Source: Cinnamomum chago
Lineage: Eukaryota; Streptophyta; Magnoliopsida; Laurales; Lauraceae
DNA length: 64,000 nucleotides
Assembly (NCBI GenBank): GCA_038049695.1
Contig: CP142453.1
Span: 131,678,001 to 131,742,000, forward strand
Reading direction: 5' to 3'
In this document: positions 34,556-46,396 of the stretch, one piece after another
How positions within the stretch are numbered: position 1 is the first letter of the stretch
Layout: every line of letters begins with the position of its first letter
Position numbers and translations under genes: made by a program
Notes under the pieces: generated by a model
Seen by the model: the letters and a program-made list of their open reading frames with translations, nothing else
What the model was told of the DNA's origin: nothing
The model's database searches: none

Positions 34556-37500
34556 CTACAAGTTTGAAATGATGCGGGTATAGAGGAACTCGTTCCAGGT
34601 ATCAGGTAGGCCAGGGAGGCACCAATGGATGCAGTCTGCAAAGTTGAGTGGGTCGGCCTGCTGCTCTGGGGTCAGCATCTTCCCTTGCCTGATTGTGTGT
34701 ACAGATGTGTGGGCATCCTTCCTGTACTCTGATAGAATGGTTATGTTGAGAAAGTAGACTGGGATCTTCATCGATTTTAAAATGTTGTTAGCAACCACAA
34801 ATACTCTTCGGTCCGTGCCCACCTCCAAGGGCTTGGACATGTTCAGCACTGGGGTTGTCTCCAATGCACACTTTATCCCATTGGGGTTGTTCCAATCCAT
34901 GCTCCTACAGTTGCAACAATTACAACAACAATCCTCATGTTAAAACTTCTTGAAAGGAGAACCAACACACACTAGGTGTTGAGTTGGGTTTACCAAAAAG
35001 AAATTACATGTCCCATAGAATTACTTTTATAGGGGGTGGGGGGAATCTTTTGGTTTGATGATGCTGTCGTCTCCTTTTATATTATGGGTGGGCCGTCTGT
35101 GTGAGAAAAGAAGATTAAAAGAGGAAGACCTTCATTTTACAAAAGGTCCCACCATGAATATATGTAATCATCTTTACAGAAATAGTGAGATTTTGGTGGT
35201 GAGGTGGGCTCATTAATAGTCATGAGATTACAAAGGAAGGGGCCACATTACTTGTAGATGAAGGGACAAGATCTCATTGTATGGGGTTAGGGCCTTAAAA
35301 GGGTGGTTGGAATTGAACGTACAAAGTGCTCACGAGATTAATAAAGTTGTAAAGGGATGATGATGATGATCTTCAGAACCAGGATATATGATATGATTAT
35401 AGAACAAATGATGGGTGACTAGAATATAAAATTTTCATGTAAGATTCAAGCAAACCCGAACTTTATTAAAGGAGACCTCCATTGGAGGAACGCTGCTTAT
35501 CCTCTCCCTCAATAAAAAAAAAAAAGAATAATCCTTTGAAGGTATGTTTAGCTGTATAAAACTATTTTCTAGGAAATGTCTTTTACTAGATGGGATTTCC
35601 TAGGTATGTCATTCAGACAAGTGAGATCAGCTTTTGGGCCAAGTCAAGCCCAATCCAAACTTTTAGAGGTGCCAACATGAACCCAACTCAGCTTCAAGCT
35701 GACCCAATTTGTTATTTTCTCAATCCAAGTTGGGTAAAGCACAGTAGAGAAGGTCAAATTTGCTTGAATTTGTTAGGAGAAGGAATCTCCGAATCCAACC
35801 CAACCAAGTACTTGGATTTGCCCACCTAATAGCTAGAATCGCGTCATTTCTATTACAAAGAAGGATGAATCTGGACCATCTGAGAGCTTCTTTTTTTTTT
35901 TTTTTCTCAAATAAAATCCCATTTAAATCACTCTAAATCCGCGTGTGGCGGCACCCCGATAAAAACCGGAGAATGATATTAAAAAAACATGATTTTTAGG
36001 AGAGATTTTCGAAAATTGAGGTAATATATCGGGTCTTGGGTCCGAACCAAAGTGGAACCGAACTCAGACTCATTTACTTATCAGGGCCCAAATAAAGACT
36101 CAGACCCGGTTTTTAAAGGGTCAGAACCTCCAGGTAATCGGAAAATCGAGTACACATTTACATCCCTAAAATGGTGAGTACTACATGCTGCACGTCAGAG
36201 TTTCATGAACAGACTCCGTCCATTTTCTGGTGGGCCTTTTTGCATTTAGGAAACAAGAGATTAGGGAAAGCATTTGCCTTTTCTAGATCCATTTTTCTTC
36301 TGTTCGAATTGGAATTTGTGTGAAAAAATTAGAAGTCATGTTAATTTAATCAAATTTCTTGGAAAAAAAAAACCTAGAGGTGTTTCTTCATGATGATATT
36401 TTTTTCCTAACCCCAACAAATTCCTCCTTTCTCCACTGATTAGTTGGCATTAATTTAACTCTACCTTTCATCCTCTCATCCAACAGTACGCTAACTATAT
36501 TCCAGTCATGGACTTGTTATATCTCCATTTAAAAAAAGAAGAAGAAGAACAATGTCTTCCTACTCTCACCAACTTAATAAACTTAATTAATAGGGAGTTG
36601 TTGATTTCAACCAACAAATCATAAACTATAATGGCAAACGTAGATATGATCGATAACGATTGAAGCTTATTGAAAAAGTCAAAAAGAAAAAACGAAAAGC
36701 TTAAGAATGAAGTCATCCACAGGTATTCGCCAAACAAAAAGAAGAAAACACAAGTAAAACCATGTATTGTTAGAGAACAAATTAAGAAACCAATCGAAAA
36801 GACAACCGCTGATGTTACATTTCATCTTTGTATCTTTTTATATTATTGTTTAAGCATTGGAATAATCTCGACACTCGACACTGATGAACAATATCCAAGT
36901 GTTATTTGGCTCTATCACAAGCGTTGTCGGTGACATTTTTTGCATAAAATTATGTGAGGCAAACTCAACATTATCATCTTATTTTTAAGATATAGTTAGA
37001 AATGACAATGATGCAATTTTTTTCCAAAATAGTTTGTGACATTTACCTGAATACCTTTTGTATGACTTTAAGTATTCATCTATTTTAATTTTCATCAGGA
37101 TATCTATCTAATGTATATATGAATACCTCTTCATAACTCTTTACATTTCTAAATTTTGAAGTTCAAAACTGCATTTATGATGAAGGATCATTTTTAAAAA
37201 ATAGCTGAATCCACAGGTGAGGCATCCATAGTGCAATTCAAAATGATTGCTTGATTGGTATCAATCATTTTGAATTGTATGGTGGGTGTGTTAGTTGTAT
37301 CATGTACAATGATCATTTTCTCATTTCCAATTGTTCTTTTTAAGGTAATTTATAGAACAGAAATAAAACTGTTAAATTGGATGTTAAAATTGTAATATGG
37401 GTGTAAGAATACTTTACTTTATATGGAGTGGAGACATGCTGGTGAAGAACACCATGGTGCGATTGGGATTGATATTTTTATCGACCCATTTGGACCATGT

Positions 37501-38226
37501 TCTAAGGACTCGCTCGTAGGCGATGGGCCGATCGATTTCTTCATACTCGATCTCTCCACCTTTGAATGATCCACGCTTCCTAGTACAAGAAAGATTAGAT
37601 TAAAGCTAACTGGTTTTGTTGGAATCAGAGCACAATTAGCTACTAATCCAGTCGTATTACTTACAAGACTTTCATTTTAGGAGTATTCATCCACCAAATG
37701 TATGTATTGAAGATCAGAAAATCGACATCTTTCCAGTTTTTGCCATGTTTGGAGATGGATTTGGGCTTGATAATCCGATCCAATATACTGTGCATCAAAG
37801 GATCATCAGAGTTGGATTCCACCAAAAATGGCGCCCAGTAGAATTCCACTGTGGCATCATATTCCTGCACAGATAAAAGTACAAAAAGGAAAGAAGAGTA
37901 AGCATACATATAAACTTGATCTGGAGTGAATGATCTAATCATTCTGTAGTAAAGGCCTTGTGGGGGCCACCTGAATGATGTTAAGTCCTGATGAGGGATG
38001 GCATGGGAACATCCAATCATGGGTTAGGGTTGGTTTCAAAATCACCCTAATAGGATGATCACAGCCTTAAGAATTTAAGGGTCTAAAGTCTAAACTTTGG
38101 TGTTTCAGTCTAAAGTGTTAAATCTCTTCCCACAACAAAAGGTGTGTTAAAAAGGATTGGATCAATGTGGGTGGGCACCACATGCTGGATCAAGTCTCAT
38201 AAACTGAAATACATAAATAAATAAAA

Positions 38227-38268
<42 letters not shown>

Positions 38269-39186
38269 CAAGAAGACCGGATTTGCTTTACCTCTGCTGT
38301 GAAAATAGCAAAAGAGCCTTTCTTGACAAGGCTTTTCTTCCCTGGTGGAATCACTGATTGCACAAGGCATACCATTGACTCCCATTGATTCCGATTCAGC
38401 GAGTCCCCCACAAACATCAATCTCTTCCCCCGAAGCTTCTTCAATAGTAACCTTGCATTGAACCTAAGAATCAAGAAACACAACCCATCTCATCAATAAA
38501 ACCGATATGTAACAGTTTCCAACAGTAACATTACATTGAGAGATCGAGAGAGAGAGAGAGAGTTCTTACTTGGGCAACGAGCAATCTCTGGGCTGCCATT
38601 TCCAGTTTTGATATAGAGAGTCTTTCCTTCCATTCCTCATGCAGGTGACTTGGGCAGTGAGAAACTCGCACTCGTCTTCTTGATATATTGGATGAGTTAC
38701 ATTGTCAAAGACCCACTCGCCTGTGAAGAGATCACAGTCCTTGTTGGGAATTTCAACCATCTCTTCCTCCTCTTCCTCCTCCTCCTCTTCAACTGCTTCT
38801 TTGGGTATGGGCAATTGAATACTGCTCTTTCCTGCTCCTCCTTCTAAATTCAGTGCTTCTTGGTTGTTTCTTTCTTGGGGGTCATGCTCTTTACTGTTGT
38901 GGGCTTCCTTTGTCTTTGAATTCGTCGAGAGTATCGGGTTGTCGGCATTGGTTTCTTCCATGGATGTTGCACTAGAGAGCTGCTGTTTGGAGGAGAAAGG
39001 GAATTCTGCGATGGATTTCACATCTTCATTGTACATGAAACCTGCAAAGAGGAAGATGGAGAAGACGACAACAAAGACAGAGAGGTTGTTCGCCTTGCGG
39101 CCTCCACCTACAGTGATGCCACCACCGTGCTTCATTGCAACAGTGTCGAAGACCGGGGGAGAGGTCTTCCGGCGTGGTGGCTGCAT
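34556..39186 (-). CDS. TBL29: Xylan O-acetyltransferase, ESKIMO1/TBL29-like, 5 exons, 499 aa
   Basis: This family adds acetyl groups to xylan in the Golgi, needed for secondary walls and xylem function. Exons: 39186-38570, 38463-38292, 37864-37665, 37579-37418, 34904-34556 (TAG); 500 codons in one frame. A short cytosolic tail, one membrane helix (about 34-52) and [14 protein letters not shown] give a type II Golgi protein. A low-complexity stem with ten consecutive Glu (133-142) follows. The PMR5N/TBL domain starts [18 protein letters not shown], with conserved Cys. The catalytic GDS lies in [11 protein letters not shown] (225-227) and DxxH in DCIHW (Asp474, His477). The close match to ESK1 at [28 protein letters not shown] and MSPLHIKS is the basis for the TBL29 assignment; a paralogue such as TBL30 is possible. 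Intron 4 is 2.5 kb with repeat remnants. Confidence 0.93.
35971..36167. mobile_element. Partial hAT-like MITE in TBL29 intron 4
   Basis: GAATGATATTAAAAAAACAT through AACCTCCAGGTAATCGGAAA and CATCCCT parallels 33756-33955, the right half of the element at 33590-33955. The left half is missing, or replaced by unrelated sequence. Confidence 0.6.
38226..38263. repeat. (ATA)n microsatellite in TBL29 intron 2
   Basis: About 12 trinucleotide units, located 28-65 nt inside intron 2 from its donor at 38291. Confidence 0.95.
38546..38562 (-). repeat. (CT)8 tract just inside the TBL29 intron 1 donor
   Basis: In the transcript sense the intron begins GTAAGAA and goes straight into CT repeats, ending seven bases from the donor. 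It is short but positioned like the longer tract in asparagine synthetase intron 12. Confidence 0.9.
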
Positions 39187-39568
39187 GGTAAGAGAAAGGA
39201 AGAGTTAGGGAGATGGATGGAGAGGAGAGGAAAAATAAAAGAGTTGGATTCATTGAGTTTGGTGGGAGGTGATTGATTATTTACAAAGCTGGTGTAGGAG
39301 AGCGAGAGTGAGACAGAGCCAGATCGATTGTTGGGTTTTCCTTTTCGAATTCGCTCTAACTAAGCAGACCAATGATCCGATCTGTAACTACCTTCAAAAG
39401 AAAGAGAGAGGGAGTAGAATAGAAGCATTCCAAATGGGTCAATTCAGGTTAAAAATACAATGAGATTATTAGTTGGATTATGTTAGTGAAAGCATTTGGA
39501 ATATGGTTTTCCCGTGAATCACACTCAATCTAACAAGAGGGGCATGATCAACTGATCGGGTGGGTCCC

Positions 39569-39650
39569 ATCTTAGGTCTACCATCAATGATAGGCACGAC
39601 AGGCCCCGATCTTAGGTCTACCATCAATGATAGGCACGACAGACCCCGAT
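39569..39650. repeat. Two-copy tandem duplication, 40-bp unit
   Basis: ATCTTAGGTCTACCATCAAT followed by GATAGGCACGACAG occurs at 39569 and 39609 almost unchanged. It is followed by a palindromic ATATCGATAT and a CAT trinucleotide run (39658-39680). Confidence 0.9.
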
Positions 39651-42600
39651 ATCGATATCATCATCATCATCATCATCATTATCATCTTTGGTTGTTCCAT
39701 TAAACACATGCAGATTGGCTTAAAGGTTCTAATATTAAGCTAAATAAAAGTAAGAGGACCCCAACTCCAAATTATGGTACAAATGAGGTCTAGAAATCCC
39801 AGAATAGACTCTGCAGAAACTGTCATGTATGATTGATACTGGTAGCTTTGATTTATATAATGTGATTAGGTCGGATTCTTAGTGGAAAATAATATACAAA
39901 AAGGGGCACAACCTAGCCCAACAACCCGATTCAAATCTGGTCTGAGATTTTGAAGCTTGTCTACACGAAATGCTATCAGCAAAAGATAATCAACTCTTGA
40001 TGGGCTGCCATTGTAAAACAATAACAAATAGACTAGCAGGAATACTATCTTCACGCCCAAATCTGAACTTTCAGAGCAAGTTACAAAAATAGTTCTTCAG
40101 AAACAAACTCACCAAAACACTCTTATTCCTAAAGCATATAATAATCCCTTTAAAGTGAGCATATATAATCCCTTTAAAGTGTTTTTCTTAAATATTACAC
40201 TAACAAGTGTAGAAAATCCTAATTAGTATGCAATCTTAGCAGTAAATCTAGCAGTCTAAAAAATGGATTAGTTAATTACTAATGAAAATGTTGAAGAAGT
40301 TGAAGTCCATATTTAAGGATTCACCCCTGTTCAGGTACACCATCCTTGAGTATTTGGGCCTCCGGGTCAACTATGGACTGGATCTTAGAGCCCCATGAAT
40401 GTTATCCTGCACAAATATTGTTCTTGGGCTGCATCCAATTGGAACGAATCTTGCATGATCTATAGACATTGAACGTTGATAAACTAAAATAAAGGGCTAG
40501 TTAGGTCATCCCAAATGCATGCGCTCATCTATCCCACGCTCTTTCCCTTAAGGGCCCGGCTCTTTAGCATAATTTCTTGTCTGAGAATTTCAAGCATCCT
40601 GTGTATGTATTTCATAAATTTCTTGTTTCATGCATATTAAGAATTCCTAGCTAGAATTGTTGTATGGGCCCCCCCTTTCAGAAACTACAACATGGGTTCC
40701 ATATTTAATTAAGCGCAATTTTAGGAGTTACGTCATATGCCAGTCCCATCTTTAAAAATTATACTGTGAGACACACCTATAGAAATTACAACATGAGACC
40801 CACCTTGTACCTTGGGGCCCACTATGTAAAAATGAAAAATTCTTGCGGGGGCTAGTATTAAAAAACCACAAAACTTCTAAAAAAGAAATTAGGATAGTAG
40901 CACCAAAATAATGTTACTTTATCATTTTCTTTTTCTAAGAAATACCTATCTTGTAGGATTTTACACCCTATTGAGCTACCACTTATTCCAAAACTAATGG
41001 GTGATAGGAAAAGGCACAATAATGGTTTTATGGTCAGGGTGAAGGCTCGACCACAATTATGACCGCTCAGGAGGGACGAGCGAAGGGTAGGTGTTGACCG
41101 CAACACAAACTTCGAAGAGGCTACATTATTTATTTATTTTGCTATGCCTGAGCTACTCGTCTAGGAGTACGTAATACTATAACTCAGGATCCCTGGATAT
41201 GTATGTGAGACTATAAGTGCCAACACAACTCAAACCATCAGTGTCTTCACCTTTACACTATTTTCTTCTACAGAAACCTCTACTAAGTAGCAATCGAACA
41301 AAAAAGAACTTCAGCTTTCAGTGTTGTAATATATAACTCCCCCGAGTGGTCCTCATGGTCCTACATCTTACTGCCTTCCAAAATTAGCAGATAGGATCCA
41401 TCAGCTCTTTTATGTCCTCCTCACAATATATTGCCTTGTCTTCACCTCCACCTCATATGACATATCCCATCTATACCACACAAGACTAACACTTGATTCC
41501 TCGTGAGAGAGAATCCAATAGTCAAATAACCTAGCACTAGAAGAGATAAAAAGTGAAGTTCCTTTTGAAACAATTATTTACAACAAACAAAAGCCATTCA
41601 AAACATACAGGCAATTCATCTCAAAGGGCCTACCAAGTAGAGTTGGGAATTGGAATACTAGGGTGGAGATTAAGACCAAGCAATATCTTCAGTAGAGAGA
41701 AGGAGGCCCCGTTGGTCCTATCTACCCAACTTTTTCTATATATAACAGGGAGAAACATTGAGGCTTAGGACCAAGAGGATCAGTCATATGGGTTCTTCTC
41801 AAGGTAAGCTGGTCAAAAAACCAGTTTTTCAAATTTAAGTAGAGAATAAGGTCTTTTTTTTTTAACTTATAAGTCAAAAGGAGGTTTTAGTAAAACACCA
41901 ATAAGAAAAAGGTGATTTGTTAGGTTGACTAATGATGCAGGGTCCTTTCTTTCCCCAAAAGAAAGGAAGGAAGGAGAAGTAAATTCTACCTAAGTTGTGA
42001 TGTTTTGGGTTGTTGGTGGGCCTCTGTGAGCAACACCAAGATTACCATATCCCTATATGACACGGCCTTGGGAGAGTTGTTGAGGGAGCAAAAATCCCTT
42101 AACAATCCAGATTCCTTCTCCAAATGAACGCTTGCAATTGGGAGTCTGAAATTATGGATAAAAACACCCTGAAGAAAGTACAGTATAGAAAAAAAAAAAA
42201 AAGGCAAAACTACCAGAAACACTGTTATACAAGGAGTATGAAAATTGAAAGAATACTAGTGGACTAGAGTTTCTTACTCTCTTAATGCTTTCCTTGGATA
42301 GCCAAATGAATGAAATAACCCAAATGCTTCACAAGTCCTCCAAAGACTCCCCCTTGAATAATCCGCAAGCAGGACATGCATACTCAGAGCAGGAGGAGGG
42401 CTCACATCAAGCTTCACTTATAAGCCTTTCAGCATGAAGGGGGATTGAATAGCAATTTAGCAGCCAATAAAGTCGGTCAAGGTGTGTTCAGCTCCAACAT
42501 AAACACTCAGTACTTAAAAATGATTTGATGGATATGAGAGAGAGTACTAGAAAAGTCAAAACCCACCATAGAGTTTAGAGAGAGAGATTTTTTGGAAAGG

Positions 42601-42757
42601 TCAAAACCCACCCAGAGCTGTAATTAACAAGGGTTACTAGTTACTAAGCATAAAACAGGGAATCACATTTTGGAAAGGTCAAAACGCACCCATTGATCTT
42701 AATTAACAGGGGTTACTAAAGAGTCCAGCAACCTGGGTAGTACCCAGGAAAAAAAAA

Positions 42758-42792
42758 TGGGGTGGGGTGGGGTGGGGTGGGGAGGAGAGGGG
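42758..42792 (+). repeat. (TGGGG)n G-rich tract
   Basis: Repeated TGGGG units, at least five, followed by GGAGGAGAGGGG. Runs of four G at regular spacing fit a G-quadruplex. It is not the plant telomere unit TTTAGGG. Confidence 0.85.
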
Positions 42793-44439
42793 ATTTTACT
42801 ATTTCCAAAGTATCAAAGAAGAAGTTCCACAAAAGTGCATGCACCGACATGGATGGAATTTAGTTCAAACTAAAAATACAGGATGGTTTGCAATTTATCA
42901 AGAATCTATCAGTTAAAATAAATCTGTCTGATGCGTGTAATCAACGGTTGATTATCAACCGGATATATACTGGAATGGAGCCCAAGCCGATCACTTTTGA
43001 CTTGGTCGAGTCAAGTTGGGTTGCTTATTTCACTGAACCCATTGACATCCCTTGAGGGTCTCGGTGGAGCATGTGAAAAGAAGTTGTCAACTAGATAGAT
43101 AAAAGCAGATAAAGATTTGACATATCCTATCAAAAATCTGGCACCCCAAAATGATGCAGATCAATCCATGGATCTAAAAATTTTAGTCATGGATCGAAAT
43201 TTCACTAAGTCAGATCTCAAATAGCAGAAAAAACTAGAAACAAACAAGATCATGGGAAGAAACTACATGGGTTTCTTGGACCTTCTTTAAATAGCCAAAC
43301 CCAGCGGATGTCCATGAAATATCACTACCCCCTTGGCCGTCCAAGAGTGTAGAAGATCATGGTGGTCATGGTGGGGTCTGCTTCATCAGATAGACAAGTC
43401 AAAACGTAACAGGCAAGATTGTGAGATTGAATTAAAGGGTGGTTTCTAGGGATTGTGAGGGTTTTCGAAGATTATACAACATATGGGTTATTAGACTGAA
43501 AAGCATGTATATCTAGGTAGGGTGGGCTATCAATGGGAACCTCCTATGAGGGCACTTGGTCTGGCATGGTCCTCAAAAAAACCTCACAAAATGAGGGATT
43601 TAGATATATAAAAAAAAAAACAGACAAACACACAACAGCAATAACCATTACATATCCCTGCAAACAATATGTATCTACGTCATTTTGATTGCAATTGATA
43701 GCTTACCACAACCAATATTTTAATCCTTGACATTAAGGAGCATATAGGATATAATGGATTTTTAATATCACTGTCCATTGAGAGGTGTGAAATTTTTTAT
43801 ATGAACTAATTTGCCTGGATCCCAGGTTGGGCGATTTCAATTTTCAACATTGAGGTTTTGACAAGCTAAACTCCAGCCCCCTTATAATCTAAATTGAATG
43901 ATTCTAAAAGGCAATGGCATAAACTATTGAGGGTGAGGCTACCATTTTCTCTAATAAGAATCCCTGACTGTGGAGGACGGATTGTCGCCGTAAGTAGTGG
44001 TGCTAAACCTGCATTTGTAGATTTACCGCTGTTGTATACGGCGGTAATCCTACATTTGTTCATTTACAATGCATGATCTTGCAGGTTGACCCCTATTAGC
44101 CCAATTTGTTTGCAGGCAAGATTTACTTTTAGGGGGGTGGGGTGGGGGGCGCCTCAAAATACTAGTTATCATTCTTTCCAAACCTTGGAAAAATGTAGAG
44201 GGAGAAATAGAGAATTAGAAAAATGCTTCTAGCTGCTTGAAAAGGATCCAGTGCATTGAGCATCATATACTGCAGTACCTTGCATCTTTGATCATCTTTT
44301 TTAGACAAGTAACTCAAATTTAAAGTCAATGTCTCATTTACAGGTCCACCTTATATCTTTCACCCCTCATCTCATACATAAGTGTCAGCCAAAAAGTCAG
44401 CCCCCATCAGATTATTTTAGACTTGATTTAATAGTCTTA

Positions 44440-44755
44440 GATCACATTTGACAATCAAATCCTTGAGGAAAGATTTTCACTTACCGCGAAGGCATGGAAA
44501 ACCTATGTTTGACAATTATAAATTTCCCATGATTTGGACCTTAAAAGGCCTCTTTCTTTTAGGATATTGATCAAGTCCAACTTCATCCCTTCTAGGATTT
44601 GAAAATCCTTACTTTTTGCGGATATGCATACTTAAATCAAATTTTATCAGCTATATGCATCAATATATATTGATATTAAATCATAAAGAATGCATGTTAC
44701 ACAGGTAATGAGGAATTCTCAGATCTTTAGATTCATCACTTGTTACCAAACATGC
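44440..44755. mobile_element. Tourist-like MITE candidate
   Basis: The left end is GATCACATTTGACAATCAAA. The right end, reverse-complemented, is GCATGTTTGGTAACAAG. TTA and TAA flank it, differing by one base from an ideal three-base target duplication. A relative of the left end, CACATTTGGCAACCAAATCC, is at 63907-64000. Confidence 0.45.
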
Positions 44756-45574
44756 TAAAGATTAATGGCATTTGAATCATAATCCTCTTTTTAGATTCAC
44801 CATTGTATGTTCGATGAGAGAAATTGAGTCTCGTGTTGTGCTAGATAATGGGATGACGGTGTGAAAATGGTTGAGCTGAGTAAAGGTGGGCCAAGTGAAC
44901 CCCAAGAGAAAATTTTCCTCTAGAATTATGCCATCACCCACTTTTCTTCCCAATAACCAATGATTAGATAAGTTTATCAAGCGTTATGTATATGTAGGAC
45001 AGTTTTTCTTCATCGCTTTTTTTCAGATTTTTAAGTACCCATCTCAGAGTCATAGATCCCCCTCATATTTGGTGAGGCTGGTCGTACCGGTATGACTCCA
45101 AGTGCCATTTCTCTCTCACTCAACCATTGTTAGTGACTAAGAAAATGAAGTTCTAGATAATTCGATCAAACAAGATGTTTGCTGCCAAACAAACTTTTGT
45201 TTAATTAATTATGGGCCCTCATCCCTCCTTGGGTTGGTTAAGATGTATGAGTCTCATCTTCCTATTAGAGTGGTCAAGGGGTTTAATTAAACCCCAACAT
45301 ATCCACCCTAGCCTAGAAGAAGAAGAAAAAATCTTCTTTTGTTTTTGCTACATGAAAAAAAAATATTTATCTTTTAACTAACCTCTCATATTTATGTGGT
45401 CCCGTTGTTCCACTTCTAATAAGAAAAATATTTCTTTTTGATGTGTTTGTTTGCTTTCCTATTCTTTGATCACTTGATTCTTATCATTAATCATTAATCT
45501 CAATGATATTTTAAAAAATTTATAATATAATGCACAAAAATGGTCAACCCAAATGGTAATCAAATAATCGAAGA

Positions 45575-45706
45575 GTCTCCTTGGATGAGCCAATAATTAA
45601 AAGAAATGTCGAGTGGCTTATACTTGAATATTTCAATAAGGTCTCCTTGGATGAGCCAATAATTAAAAGAAATGTCGAGTGGCTTATACTTGAATAATTC
45701 AATAAG
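45575..45706. repeat. Two-copy tandem duplication, 66-bp unit
   Basis: GTCTCCTTGGATGAGCCAAT begins both copies at 45575 and 45641, with one visible difference near the ends. It appears recent. Confidence 0.9.
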
Positions 45707-46396
45707 ATTTTTAAAAAATAAGTAGAACTTTGCGATATTTTAACGTAAAATGTTATAACAATTCTAACCTTAGAGGTTTGCCCTTATTTGTATTTTATAA
45801 CCAGAGAAAATACAAAAGTAAGAAAATCTATTGATGTCTTACAGATAAGATCCCCAGAATAAATAAGAATTGTGATAATGATCCCTTGGGGTTCTAAGTG
45901 GGTCAGGTGATGGACCACACCTTGGGGGCTACTAATTGGGCCACTAATTGTAATGATAAAGGGGGGGTGGGCTCGTTTTTGCCTCAATTGCGCGCATTTA
46001 TGCATTCCTTTTGCTTGGGGAATCAATGAGTCACGGAGAGCAGCGTCTTTTTCCTTTTATATGTGGGAAGATTAGAGACTAAGGAAGGTCATTATTACAG
46101 GAAAGAGAGAGGTGGTTGGTTGTTGGATGGTAGCTTAGAGATAAAGGCAATGGGGAAAGCTTGTGGTGTAGTATATGTAGTAGTGTGGTACAGCTCAAGG
46201 AAATGTTCTTCAACAAGCAAAAGAAGACTCACTCTCTTTCACACTCTCATTCCCCTATGATTCGGCACCAGGCCTGATTTCAGTCTCATCAAACCTTTAT
46301 AAACGATTGGATTGAATGTAAAACAATATATATGGTTAAAAGCCCACTACATCTTATGACTATTATTAAATCAAGGGATAAGATGATGTTAGAGGG

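Larger units (their letters stand above)
39187..46396. other. Intergenic, TBL29 upstream side and beyond
   Basis: The first few hundred bases are the TBL29 promoter side; no convincing TATA box was picked. No gene is recognised in the rest. Features listed separately are 39569-39650, 42758-42792, 44440-44755 and 45575-45706. Frames at 41986-42222 and 43866-44076 have no homology I can name. Confidence 0.45.

Noticed and set aside
36670..36933. Lys-rich 87-codon frame in TBL29 intron 4
   Set aside because: AT-rich composition, no homology, no splice context; chance frame.
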